From positions 1-64,000 of the forward strand of contig JAFZRF010000006.1 of assembly GCA_017620025.1 (NCBI GenBank): a stretch of DNA of 64,000 nucleotides, read 5' to 3'. The notes beneath the pieces are model-generated. The model was not told the origin of the DNA and ran no database searches. It saw only the letters and a list, made by a program, of their open reading frames with translations. Origin of the DNA: Ruminococcus sp. GTDB lineage: Bacteria > Bacillota > Clostridia > Oscillospirales > Ruminococcaceae. Shown here piece after piece: positions 53,220 to 61,584 of the stretch. The position numbers and the translations under genes were made by a program. Every line of letters starts with the position of its first letter. Position 1 is the stretch's first letter.

Positions 53220-55157
53220 ATGGGTTTAACACTAACAGAAAAGATCCTCAGAGCACATCTCGTTGACGGAGAATACGTAAAGGGACAGGAGATCGGTATC
53301 CGTATCGATCAGACTCTCACTCAGGACGCAACAGGTACTATGGCTTACCTCGAGTTCGAGGCTATCGGCGTTCCCCGTGTAAAGACAGAGCGCTCTGTTG
53401 CCTATATCGACCATAATACTCTCCAGAGCGGCTTTGAGAATGCCGACGATCACCGCTTCATCGGCAGTGTAGCAAAGAAGCACGGAATCTACTTCTCACG
53501 TCCCGGCAACGGTATCTGCCACCAGGTACATCTTGAGCGCTTCGGCGTTCCCGGAAAGACTCTCATCGGCTCTGACAGCCACACCCCCACAGGCGGCGGT
53601 ATCGGCATGATCGCTATCGGTGCAGGCGGACTTGACGTAGCTGTTGCAATGGGCGGCGGTGCATACTACATAACCTGCCCGAAGGTTGTCAAGGTAAACC
53701 TTACCGGAAAGCTTCGTCCCTGGGTAGCTGCAAAGGATGTTATCCTTGAGGTCCTCAGAAGAATGTCCGTTAAGGGCGGCGTAGGCAAGGTAATCGAGTA
53801 CACAGGCGAGGGCGTAAAGACTCTGTCAGTACCCGAGAGAGCTACTATCACCAACATGGGTGCTGAGCTCGGTGCTACAACTTCAATCTTCCCCTCAGAC
53901 GAGATCACAAAGCAGTTCCTCAAGGCGCAGTGCCGTGAAGAGGTATGGACTCCTCTCGCAGCTGACGAGGACGCAGTATACGACGAGCAGCTCGATATCA
54001 ACCTCAGTGAGCTCGTTCCGCTCGCAGCCTGTCCGCACTCTCCCGACAACGTAAAGAGCGTTGAGGAGATAGGCAAGCTGAAGATCGATCAGGTATGTAT
54101 CGGTTCATGTACAAACTCTTCACTCCTTGATATGCTCAAGGTAGCTCACATACTCAAGGGCAAGACTGTAAACCCTGATGTTTCTCTTGCTATCGCACCC
54201 GGTTCCAAGCAGGTTCTCAATATGCTCGCACAGAACGGTGCACTTTCAATACTCATCGATGCCGGCGCAAGAATACTCGAGAGCGCCTGCGGTCCCTGCA
54301 TCGGTATGGGACAGTCACCTAACTCCAAGGGTATCTCACTGCGAACCTTCAACAGAAACTTCGAAGGACGCTCCGGTACAAAGGACGGTCAGATCTACCT
54401 TGTATCACCTGAGATGGCTGCTGTATCAGCAATCACAGGCTATCTGACAGACCCGAGAGAGCTCGGCGATATGCCTGAGTTCAAGCTCCCCGAGGAGTTC
54501 ACCATCAACGACAATATGATCGTTCCTCCCGCAGCTGAGGCTGATATGGACAGCGTTGAGATCCTTCGCGGACCCAACATCAAGCCCTATCCCGAGACCT
54601 CACCTCTGCTCGAGACCATCGACGCACCTGTATCACTCAAGGTCGGCGACAACATCACAACAGACCACATCATGCCCGCAGGCGCAAAGATCCTGCCCCT
54701 GCGTTCAAATATTCCGAAGATCTCACAGCACTGCTTTGCTGTATGCGATGAGTCCTTCCCCGAGAGAGCAAAGTCACTCGGAAAGAGCATCATCGTAGGC
54801 GGTTCAAACTACGGTCAGGGCTCATCCCGTGAGCACGCTGCACTTGCTCCGCTCTATCTCGGCGTAAAGGCTGTACTTGTAAAGTCCTTCGCACGTATCC
54901 ACAGAGCAAACCTCATCAACGCAGGCATCCTTCCGCTCACATTCGTGAACGAGGCTGACTACGAAGCTATCAGCCAGGGCGACGAGCTCGTTCTTGCAGA
55001 CGTAAGAAAGGCAGTTGAGGCAGGCGAGTCACAGCTCACAGTTCTCAACAAGACAACAGGTAAGGAGATACGCGTACTCTGCGAGCTCTCCGGCAGAACA
55101 AAGGACATCATGCTTGCCGGCGGACTTCTTGACTACACACGTGAGTCCATGAAGTAA
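53220..55157 (+). CDS. Aconitate hydratase
   Basis: A 645-residue aconitase of the compact bacterial type, which converts citrate to isocitrate. The Fe-S cysteines are in GSCTNSS and ACGPCIGMG. Substrate residues are in GSDSHTPTGGGIG near the start, GDNITTDHIMPAG, and GGSNYGQGSSREHAAL in the swivel domain. The start at 53220 is preferred because AAAGGA is 9 bases away; the upstream ATGs are in the ribosome site. Its stop overlaps the next start (TAATG). With isocitrate dehydrogenase downstream it forms the oxidative TCA branch to 2-oxoglutarate. Confidence 0.95.
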   Translation: MGLTLTEKILRAHLVDGEYVKGQEIGIRIDQTLTQDATGTMAYLEFEAIGVPRVKTERSVAYIDHNTLQSGFENADDHRFIGSVAKKHGIYFSRPGNGICHQVHLERFGVPGKTLIGSDSHTPTGGGIGMIAIGAGGLDVAVAMGGGAYYITCPKVVKVNLTGKLRPWVAAKDVILEVLRRMSVKGGVGKVIEYTGEGVKTLSVPERATITNMGAELGATTSIFPSDEITKQFLKAQCREEVWTPLAADEDAVYDEQLDINLSELVPLAACPHSPDNVKSVEEIGKLKIDQVCIGSCTNSSLLDMLKVAHILKGKTVNPDVSLAIAPGSKQVLNMLAQNGALSILIDAGARILESACGPCIGMGQSPNSKGISLRTFNRNFEGRSGTKDGQIYLVSPEMAAVSAITGYLTDPRELGDMPEFKLPEEFTINDNMIVPPAAEADMDSVEILRGPNIKPYPETSPLLETIDAPVSLKVGDNITTDHIMPAGAKILPLRSNIPKISQHCFAVCDESFPERAKSLGKSIIVGGSNYGQGSSREHAALAPLYLGVKAVLVKSFARIHRANLINAGILPLTFVNEADYEAISQGDELVLADVRKAVEAGESQLTVLNKTTGKEIRVLCELSGRTKDIMLAGGLLDYTRESMK

Positions 55158-55939
55158 TGGCAGCCGGAAGCACTGCACAGCCTGTACCGAAGCAGGAAAG
55201 CGGACTGCTGAGCGCTTCTGTGCTGAAACTCATTGCGATAATCGCCATGACGATAGACCATCTCGGATGGATGTTCGTCACTACTGAGTCAACTGCAGGC
55301 TGGATAATGCATTTCATCGGAAGACTGACCTTTCCGCTGATGTGCTACTTCATTACCGAAGGCTACCACCATACCCGTGATCTCAGGAAGTATTTCCTGA
55401 GACTCGGGATATTCGCACTGCTTTCCCACTACCCATTCGTCTGGTTTGAAAAGGTGGCTTCCGGGGGAGGGGATATCGGCAAGACGAGCGTTATAGCATC
55501 GCTTTTCATGTCGCTGCTTGCAGTGCATATCTTCAACTGGGAAAAGATACCCGTCGCTTTCAAGCTGCCCTTGCTGCTTCTGCTTTCGGCATTCGGTGAC
55601 TACTGCGACTGGGGCTCTGCTGCTGTGTATATGCCGCTCTCATTCGAGCTTGCAAGGAACGGCGGAAAGCTGCGTCAGGCCGGAGCATATTCCTTTGCTG
55701 CGGCATTCTACCTGATACCGTTTGCAAAGCAGCTGCTTCAGAGCTGGACGTATTACAGGTTCTACACCTACAAGGTCGGTGTATTCCTGCCGGTTCTGCT
55801 GATACTGCTCTACAGCGGCAAACTCGGCGGAAGCAGCAATCCGGCCGTGAAGAAGATCTCAAAATACGCATTCTACATCTACTATCCGCTCCACCTGCTT
55901 ATAATAACATGGATCGGAGCGAACTACGGAGGACAGTGA
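55157..55939 (+). CDS. TraX-like membrane protein
   Basis: A 260-residue protein with eight or so membrane helices of the TraX family. Matches are KLIAIIAMTIDHLGWMF, HFIGRLTFPLMCYFITEGYHHTRD, YFLRLGIFALLSHYPF and KYAFYIYYPLHLLIITWIG. The original TraX acetylates pilin in F plasmids, but chromosomal relatives are common and are probably acyltransferase-like enzymes with unknown substrates. Its ATG overlaps the aconitase stop codon (TAATG), so it depends on the aconitase transcript. Confidence 0.85.
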   Translation: MAAGSTAQPVPKQESGLLSASVLKLIAIIAMTIDHLGWMFVTTESTAGWIMHFIGRLTFPLMCYFITEGYHHTRDLRKYFLRLGIFALLSHYPFVWFEKVASGGGDIGKTSVIASLFMSLLAVHIFNWEKIPVAFKLPLLLLLSAFGDYCDWGSAAVYMPLSFELARNGGKLRQAGAYSFAAAFYLIPFAKQLLQSWTYYRFYTYKVGVFLPVLLILLYSGKLGGSSNPAVKKISKYAFYIYYPLHLLIITWIGANYGGQ

Positions 55940-55940
55940 T

Positions 55941-56141
55941 ATGAATCCAGAGTCGGCTGCCGGGATGATGAAAACAGTCATTATGCTTGTTGCGGTTATG
56001 CTTGTCCTGTGGATAATCAATATGACCAAGCACTGGAAGGCAGGCTGGACAATCAAACATAAGGTTATGGATATAGCCGGTATAATCCTTCTTGTCGTAC
56101 TTCTGATACTTCTCGTCATACCACTGTTTAAACTGATATGA
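55941..56141 (+). CDS. Small membrane protein of unknown function
   Basis: A 66-residue protein with two hydrophobic helices (about 10-28 and 45-64) joined by a basic loop KHWKAGWTIKHK. The ATG at 55941 follows GGAGG by 8 bases. It starts 1 base after the TraX-like stop and overlaps the next gene by 4 bases (ATGA). The tight packing supports its being real although it matches no family I know. Confidence 0.65.
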   Translation: MNPESAAGMMKTVIMLVAVMLVLWIINMTKHWKAGWTIKHKVMDIAGIILLVVLLILLVIPLFKLI

Positions 56142-56497
56142 GCAAGAAAAAGCACAGAGAGGAAGCCGACAGGATAGAGGCTTCAAAGGTTGAACGTACA
56201 GGCTGGCTGTTCACGCTGCTGTACATCATTCCCTTAGAGCTTGCGGCAGCAGGCCTGTTCATAACCGGATTCAAGGAGAAGACAGCCGGTTTTAAGTTCG
56301 GAGCTCTTCTCGTTATGTCCGCTGTATGCACAGTGACAGCACTTCTGCTCGGAAAGGCGCTTTTCGCCTTCCTCTACAGCAGATTCCTGATACACACCGA
56401 GAACCGCCTGCGTTCAAGGAAGCTCGCGGCAATAACGGAGACGGTATTATTCGTTATCTTTCTCGGATTCATGCTGCTGCTGTATAAGCTGAACTGA
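56138..56497 (+). CDS. Small membrane protein of unknown function
   Basis: A 119-residue protein. A charged N-terminus (KKKHREEADRIEASKVER) is followed by three membrane helices (about 22-45, 52-78 and 95-116). No family recognised. It overlaps the preceding small gene by 4 bases. The next gene, isocitrate dehydrogenase, begins 42 bases downstream with its own strong ribosome site. Confidence 0.65.
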   Translation: MSKKKHREEADRIEASKVERTGWLFTLLYIIPLELAAAGLFITGFKEKTAGFKFGALLVMSAVCTVTALLLGKALFAFLYSRFLIHTENRLRSRKLAAITETVLFVIFLGFMLLLYKLN

Positions 56498-56539
56498 AAA
56501 GGTACATCAGAAACACATTATATACGGAGGTAATCACCA

Positions 56540-57751
56540 ATGGCAAAGATAATCATGAAGACGCCCCTCGTTGAGATGGACGGCGACGAGATGACAAGGA
56601 TTCTCTGGCAGTGGATCAAGGAGACACTGCTCGAGCCCTATGTTGAGCTCAATACAGAGTACTACGATCTCGGCCTCAAGCACCGTGAGGAGACCAAGGA
56701 TCAGGTTACTCTTGATTCTGCCGAGGCTACAAAGAAGTACGGCGTTGCAGTAAAGTGTGCAACTATCACCCCCAACGCTGCAAGAATGCCCGAGTACAAC
56801 CTTACACAGATGTGGAAGTCCCCGAACGGTACTATCCGTGCAGCACTTGACGGAACCGTTTTCAGAACTCCCATCATCGTAAAGGGTATCGAGCCCTACA
56901 TTCCCACATGGACAAAGCCGATCACCATCGCTCGTCATGCTTACGGTGATGTATACAAGAACACAGAAATGCGTGTAGCTCAGGGCAGCAAGGCTGAGCT
57001 TGTTGTTACTGACAAGGACGGCAACGAGACAAGAGAGCTCATCCACGATTTCACAAAGTGCGACGGTATCATCCAGGGACTTCACAACCTTGATGCTTCT
57101 ATTGCTGGCTTTGCAAGGGCCTGTCTCAACTACGGCCTTGACCTGAAGCAGGATGTATGGTTCGCTTCAAAAGATACTATCTCCAAGAAGTATGACCACC
57201 GCTTCAAGGACATCTTCCAGGAGATCTATGACAACGAGTACAAGGAGAAGTATGAGGCAGCAGGCATAGAGTACTTCTACACTCTCATCGACGATGCAGT
57301 AGCAAGAGTTATCCGTTCAAACGGCGGCTATATCTGGGCCTGCAAGAACTATGACGGCGACGTAATGTCCGACATGGTATCAACAGCCTACGGCAGCCTT
57401 GCAATGATGACTTCCGTACTCGTTTCACCCGACGGCATCTACGAGTATGAGGCTGCACACGGTACCGTACAGCGTCACTACTACAAGTACCTCAAGGGTG
57501 AGGAGACATCTACAAACTCTGTAGCTACAATATTCGCATGGAGCGGAGCACTCCGCAAGAGAGGCGAGCTCGACGGCACTCCTGAGCTCTGTGAGTTTGC
57601 AGACAAGCTCGAGAAGGCTACTATACAGACAATCGAAGAGGGCGTTATGACAGGCGACCTTTACCTGATATCCAAGCTCGAGAACAAGAAGAAGGTTGAT
57701 TCCAAGACCTTCCTTGACGAGATAAGGACAAGACTCGATAAATTAATGTAA
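56540..57751 (+). CDS. icd: Isocitrate dehydrogenase (NADP-type, eukaryote-like)
   Basis: A 403-residue isocitrate dehydrogenase of the homodimeric eukaryote-like class, making 2-oxoglutarate and NADPH. Signatures: [13 protein letters not shown] at the N-terminus, the substrate block [44 protein letters not shown] near the metal site, and [22 protein letters not shown] preference is inferred from family. GGAGGTAATCACCA precedes the ATG. It lies between the aconitase group and rex, so the gene set acn-icd-rex is one unit. Confidence 0.95.
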   Translation: MAKIIMKTPLVEMDGDEMTRILWQWIKETLLEPYVELNTEYYDLGLKHREETKDQVTLDSAEATKKYGVAVKCATITPNAARMPEYNLTQMWKSPNGTIRAALDGTVFRTPIIVKGIEPYIPTWTKPITIARHAYGDVYKNTEMRVAQGSKAELVVTDKDGNETRELIHDFTKCDGIIQGLHNLDASIAGFARACLNYGLDLKQDVWFASKDTISKKYDHRFKDIFQEIYDNEYKEKYEAAGIEYFYTLIDDAVARVIRSNGGYIWACKNYDGDVMSDMVSTAYGSLAMMTSVLVSPDGIYEYEAAHGTVQRHYYKYLKGEETSTNSVATIFAWSGALRKRGELDGTPELCEFADKLEKATIQTIEEGVMTGDLYLISKLENKKKVDSKTFLDEIRTRLDKLM

Positions 57752-57785
57752 GGCGGTTCATCCCGCCGGGGAGAGGCATAAACCT

Positions 57786-58442
57786 ATGTCAAAAAACAGT
57801 ATATCAAACTCAGTGATAAGGCGTCTTCCAAGATATCACCGTTTCCTCGGAGACCTCGAAGCCAACGGCTATGTCAGGATCTCTTCAAGGGAGCTGGCTG
57901 AGAAAATGGGACTGACAGCCTCACAGATACGACAGGACTTCAACTGCTTCGGTGAATTCGGACAGCAGGGCTACGGCTACAATGTCAAGGAGCTTCGCGG
58001 AGAGATCGGTAAGATACTCGGACTCGACGTATCCACACCGATGATACTTCTTGGTGCCGGAAACCTCGGAAAGGCCATCGCAGCTCATATCGATTTCCGT
58101 AACCGCGGCTTTGAGCTTATCGGTATATTCGATGCAAATCCTGCTGTAGTCGGCGGAAAGATCGGCGAACTCACCGTAAAGTCAGTCGATGAGCTTGAAG
58201 AATTCTGCAAGGCCAACAGACCGGAGGCTGCAATACTCTGCATACCCAAGGGCGAAGCAGAGAAGGAAGCCGACCGTCTGATCAGCTACGGAGTCCGTGC
58301 GTTCTGGAATTTTACACACTATGATCTTCGCATAAGTCACAAGGATGTAGCAGTTGAGAACGTGCATCTCGGTGACAGTCTTACCACGTTATCCTACGCT
58401 CTTTCCGGTATTTCCGGAAAGGAGAAAGAGGATAAGGAGTAA
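57786..58442 (+). CDS. rex: Redox-sensing transcriptional repressor Rex
   Basis: A 218-residue Rex repressor, which leaves DNA when NADH binds. The winged-helix part (about 1-80) includes VIRRLPRYHRFLGDL, ISSRELAEKMGLTASQIRQDF and GEFGQQGYGYNV. The Rossmann part has LLGAGNLGKAIA and GIFDANPAVVGGKIG. A near-consensus Rex operator lies at the promoter of its own operon (53148-53165), and a weaker one lies upstream of fumarase (58827-58844). A GC-rich hairpin follows at 58463-58497. Confidence 0.96.
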   Translation: MSKNSISNSVIRRLPRYHRFLGDLEANGYVRISSRELAEKMGLTASQIRQDFNCFGEFGQQGYGYNVKELRGEIGKILGLDVSTPMILLGAGNLGKAIAAHIDFRNRGFELIGIFDANPAVVGGKIGELTVKSVDELEEFCKANRPEAAILCIPKGEAEKEADRLISYGVRAFWNFTHYDLRISHKDVAVENVHLGDSLTTLSYALSGISGKEKEDKE

Positions 58443-58554
58443 CACAGAGGATTGATATCAGTACCTGTGCAGTACGGCATCGCTGTTCTGCACAGGTTCA
58501 ATGTATCATAAAACTGTGAATTTTTTGTCAATCACATCCGTCAGATATATAGAT

Positions 58555-58587
58555 ACCGGAATTATTGTATTCCGGTTTGTTATATTG
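58555..58587 (+). terminator. Terminator behind rex
   Basis: ACCGGAAT (58555-58562) and ATTCCGGT (58569-58576) form an 8-bp stem, followed by TTGTTATATTG. Confidence 0.65.
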
Positions 58588-58826
58588 TAAGGGATTTACC
58601 GGCTGTTATCCTGAGGTATTTAATTACACTTTTGACTGTGACGGCGTTTGATCCGGTCTGATACGTCAGACATCATTATGCCGGATATGGTCAATAGTCA
58701 CATTAATACCGTGGCTTGTAGGATATCATCGGCAAAAGCGACGGAAGACGGAACGTATGGGGACTAAAGATATAATATATGATATGCTCGCAGACGCAGC
58801 AAGGCATATTTATAAGTCTGCGGACA

Positions 58827-58844
58827 TTGTTAATAATATATCAA
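58827..58844. promoter_or_regulatory. Rex-like site upstream of fumarase
   Basis: TTGTTAA-TAAT-ATATCAA: the left half is a perfect Rex half-site, the right half matches 5 of 7. It lies 31 bases upstream of the fumarase -35, so its effect is less obvious than at aconitase. Confidence 0.4.
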
Positions 58845-58874
58845 TTGAAGAATACCCATATTCTTAAACAGCAT

Positions 58875-58903
58875 TTGAAAATAGCTTCAGTTCCTGTTAT
58901 AAT
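58875..58903 (+). promoter_or_regulatory. Promoter of the fumC-hdr operon
   Basis: TTGAAA (58875-58880), 17 bases and TATAAT (58898-58903). Confidence 0.8.
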
Positions 58904-58984
58904 TATTGAGGACGCAGAGCGGTGCTCTGTATATAAACGACGAAAAGCTGTAGATTCAGCATATTTTTACCGGGAGTGAATAAT

Positions 58985-60361
58985 ATGGAATTTCGTATCG
59001 AACATGATTCAATGGGCGAGGTAAGGGTGCCTGCCGACAAGTACTGGGCAGCGCAGACCGAAAGAAGCCGCAACAATTTCCGTATCGGAAGCGGTATCGA
59101 GACCATGCCGAAGGAGATCATTAATGCCTTCGGTATCCTGAAAAGAGCTGCTGCTCTTGCAAATCACGATCTTAAGCCTGAGAAGATGACCGATGAAAAG
59201 CTTGATGCCATCGTTGAAGCCTGCGGAGAGGTCGAGAGCCTTGAGCTTATCGATAACTTCCCCCTTGTTGTATGGCAGACCGGAAGCGGCACTCAGTCGA
59301 ATATGAATGCCAACGAGGTCATTGCCAACAGAGGTAACGAGATCGCCGGCAGCAAGCTGCTCCACCCGAATGACGATATCAACATGAGCCAGTCCTCAAA
59401 TGATACCTTCCCGACAGCCATGCACATTGCTGCTGTTCTTTCTCTTGAAAACAAGGTGCTTCCCGCTATCGACGAGCTGGTGAAGACCTTTGTCCGCCTT
59501 GAGGCTGAGAACGAGGGCATCGTAAAGAGCGGCCGTACACACCTCCAGGATGCTACTCCCATCAAGTTCTCTCAGGAGATAAGCGGCTGGAGAGCTTCAC
59601 TCGAGAAGGACAGACGCATGATACAGCTTGCCTGCGATGAGCTCAAGGAGCTTGCACTCGGCGGTACTGCCGTAGGCACAGGACTCAATGCTCCCGAAGG
59701 CTTTGCAGAGAAGGCTGCTGCATACATCAGCCAGATCACAGGCATCGATTTCGTAACAGCTCCCAACAAGTTCCATTCTCTCACCTCAAAGGATGAGATC
59801 GTATTCGCACACGGCGCCCTCAAGGCTCTTGCAGCTGACATGATGAAGATAGCCAACGATGTAAGGTGGCTCGCTTCCGGTCCGAGAGACGGTCTCGGAG
59901 AGATCACTATCCCCGAGAATGAGCCCGGCTCCTCTATCATGCCCGGCAAGGTAAACCCGACACAGTGCGAGCAGGTTACAATGGTCGCAGTACAGGTAAT
60001 GGGCAATGATGTTGCAGTCGGCATGGCAGCTTCACAGGGCAACTTCGAGCTTAACGTATTCATGCCGGTATGTGCATATAACTTCCTCCAGTCTGCAAGA
60101 CTCCTTGCTGAGTCTATCCTCTCCTTCAACTCCAACTGTGCAGTCGGCATCAAGGCAAACAAGGAGAAGATGCACCACAACCTCCACAACTCCCTTATGC
60201 TGGTAACAGCTCTCAATCCGTACATCGGCTATGAGAACGCTGCAAAGACTGCCAAGAAGGCTTTCAAGGACAATATCTCCCTGAAGGAGGCCTGCGTTGA
60301 GCTCGGCTTCCTCACAGCAGAGAAGTTCGACGAGGTATTCCACCCCGAGCAGATGGTCTGA
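58985..60361 (+). CDS. fumC: Class II fumarate hydratase
   Basis: A 458-residue class II fumarase (oxygen-stable, Fe-free), interconverting fumarate and malate. Signatures: DKYWAAQTERSRNNF, WQTGSGTQSNMNANEVIANR, GRTHLQDATPI and the family signature GSSIMPGKVNPTQCE. The start at 58985 has GGGAG at 8 bases; the GTG at 58976 lies in the ribosome site. The hdrB gene starts 22 bases after it, so the fumarase and Hdr genes look co-transcribed. Confidence 0.95.
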   Translation: MEFRIEHDSMGEVRVPADKYWAAQTERSRNNFRIGSGIETMPKEIINAFGILKRAAALANHDLKPEKMTDEKLDAIVEACGEVESLELIDNFPLVVWQTGSGTQSNMNANEVIANRGNEIAGSKLLHPNDDINMSQSSNDTFPTAMHIAAVLSLENKVLPAIDELVKTFVRLEAENEGIVKSGRTHLQDATPIKFSQEISGWRASLEKDRRMIQLACDELKELALGGTAVGTGLNAPEGFAEKAAAYISQITGIDFVTAPNKFHSLTSKDEIVFAHGALKALAADMMKIANDVRWLASGPRDGLGEITIPENEPGSSIMPGKVNPTQCEQVTMVAVQVMGNDVAVGMAASQGNFELNVFMPVCAYNFLQSARLLAESILSFNSNCAVGIKANKEKMHHNLHNSLMLVTALNPYIGYENAAKTAKKAFKDNISLKEACVELGFLTAEKFDEVFHPEQMV

Positions 60362-60383
60362 TAAAACTGAAAGGAATCGTAAA

Positions 60384-61193
60384 ATGGAAAATAATGCGGT
60401 TTTCACATATTATCCCGGCTGTACGCTGAGGACCAAGGCAAAGGATCTTGACGCATATGCAAGAGCCTCTGCCGAGGCGCTCGGCATCACACTGGTCGAG
60501 CCGGAGAACTGGCAGTGCTGCGGCGGTGCTTATACAACTGCGAAGGACGAGATCGCAACAAAGCTATCGGCAGTACGTACACTCATGGCTGCAAGAGACA
60601 GCGGCAATGCTCTTGTGACTGTCTGTTCCGCCTGCCATAATGTCATAAAGCAGACTAACTACGATATTTCCCGTGACGAGGATATGGCCCGCAAGGTAAA
60701 CAGCTATATGCAGAACGATGCTCCCTATACCGGTGAGACAACTGTATATCATTACCTTGAGCTCCTTCGTGACGTCATAGGCTTCGACAAGCTCAAGGCG
60801 GCCGTAGTCAATCCCCTCAAGGGCAGGAAGATAGCCGCTTACTACGGCTGTCTGCTCCTCCGTCCTTCAAAGGCTCTCGCTATGGATGATCCCGAGAACC
60901 CGACAATAATGGAGGATTTCATCAGAGCTATCGGTGCAGAGCCTGTTATCTACGCACAGCGCAACGAGTGTTGCGGCGGATACATCACAATGGAAGACAA
61001 GGCACAGGCTTCAAAGCGAAGTGCCTCCGTTATGGATTCTGCAAAGGACATGGGTGCTGATATGGTAATTACAGCCTGTCCGCTCTGCCTTTACAACCTT
61101 AAGAAGAACTCCGGCTCGGAGCTTCCGGTATACTATTTCACAGAGCTTCTTGCCGAGGCTCTCGGATTAAAGAAGGAGGATACAGATGAGTGA
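60384..61193 (+). CDS. hdrB: Heterodisulfide reductase subunit B-like protein
   Basis: A 269-residue HdrB-type protein with the two CCG domains that bind non-cubane [4Fe-4S] clusters. The visible motifs are YYPGCTLRTK near the start, NWQCCGGAYTT (about residue 38), VTVCSACHNVIK, then YYGCLLLRP and NECCGGYITM with TACPLCLYNLKKN. In methanogens HdrB reduces the CoM-S-S-CoB disulfide. Bacteria lack this compound, so another disulfide or acceptor must be used. The start at 60384 follows AAAGGAATCG. It overlaps hdrC by 8 bases. Confidence 0.9.
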   Translation: MENNAVFTYYPGCTLRTKAKDLDAYARASAEALGITLVEPENWQCCGGAYTTAKDEIATKLSAVRTLMAARDSGNALVTVCSACHNVIKQTNYDISRDEDMARKVNSYMQNDAPYTGETTVYHYLELLRDVIGFDKLKAAVVNPLKGRKIAAYYGCLLLRPSKALAMDDPENPTIMEDFIRAIGAEPVIYAQRNECCGGYITMEDKAQASKRSASVMDSAKDMGADMVITACPLCLYNLKKNSGSELPVYYFTELLAEALGLKKEDTDE

Positions 61194-61569
61194 TAAGTTA
61201 AAGGAGCAGATACTCCGCTCCAGCGGTTCCAACGTACTCAAATGTATGCGCTGCGGCAAGTGCTCGGCTACCTGTCCCTCCTACGACGAGATGGAGTATC
61301 ATCCGCACCAGTTCGTATACATGGTGGAAAAAGGCGATATTGAAAAGCTCATGTCTTCTGAGTCGCTTTACAAATGCCTTACCTGCTTTGCCTGCGTGGA
61401 CAGATGTCCGAGAGGCGTCGAGCCCGCAAAGGTAGTAGAGGCAGTTCGCCTTGCCGCAGTACGCAGGCAGGGCAATAACCACCTTGCGCCCACAGATATC
61501 CCCGGAATGCTCGATGATGATCTGCCGCAGCAGGCTATCGTCACAGCGTTCAGAAAATACACGAAGTAA
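61186..61569 (+). CDS. hdrC: Heterodisulfide reductase subunit C-like protein
   Basis: A 127-residue HdrC-type ferredoxin with two [4Fe-4S] motifs: CMRCGKCSATCP and CLTCFACVDRCP. The spacing and length are typical for the electron-transfer subunit between HdrA and HdrB. It overlaps hdrB by 8 bases and precedes hdrA by 15 bases; AAGGAGG lies in front of hdrA. Confidence 0.92.
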   Translation: MSDKLKEQILRSSGSNVLKCMRCGKCSATCPSYDEMEYHPHQFVYMVEKGDIEKLMSSESLYKCLTCFACVDRCPRGVEPAKVVEAVRLAAVRRQGNNHLAPTDIPGMLDDDLPQQAIVTAFRKYTK

Positions 61570-61584
61570 GGAGGAGACTGACCT

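Larger units (their letters stand above)
58443..58984. other. Intergenic region between rex and fumC
   Basis: It contains two hairpins behind rex: ACCTGTGCAG/CTGCACAGGT at 58463-58497, and ACCGGAAT/ATTCCGGT at 58555-58576 with a T-rich tail. A Rex-like site lies at 58827-58844 and a promoter at 58875-58903. The open frame 58779-58979 overlaps that promoter and has no ribosome site, so I reject it. Confidence 0.6.

Noticed and set aside
58779..58979. A 66-codon open frame before fumC
   Set aside because: It contains the fumC promoter and has no ribosome site.
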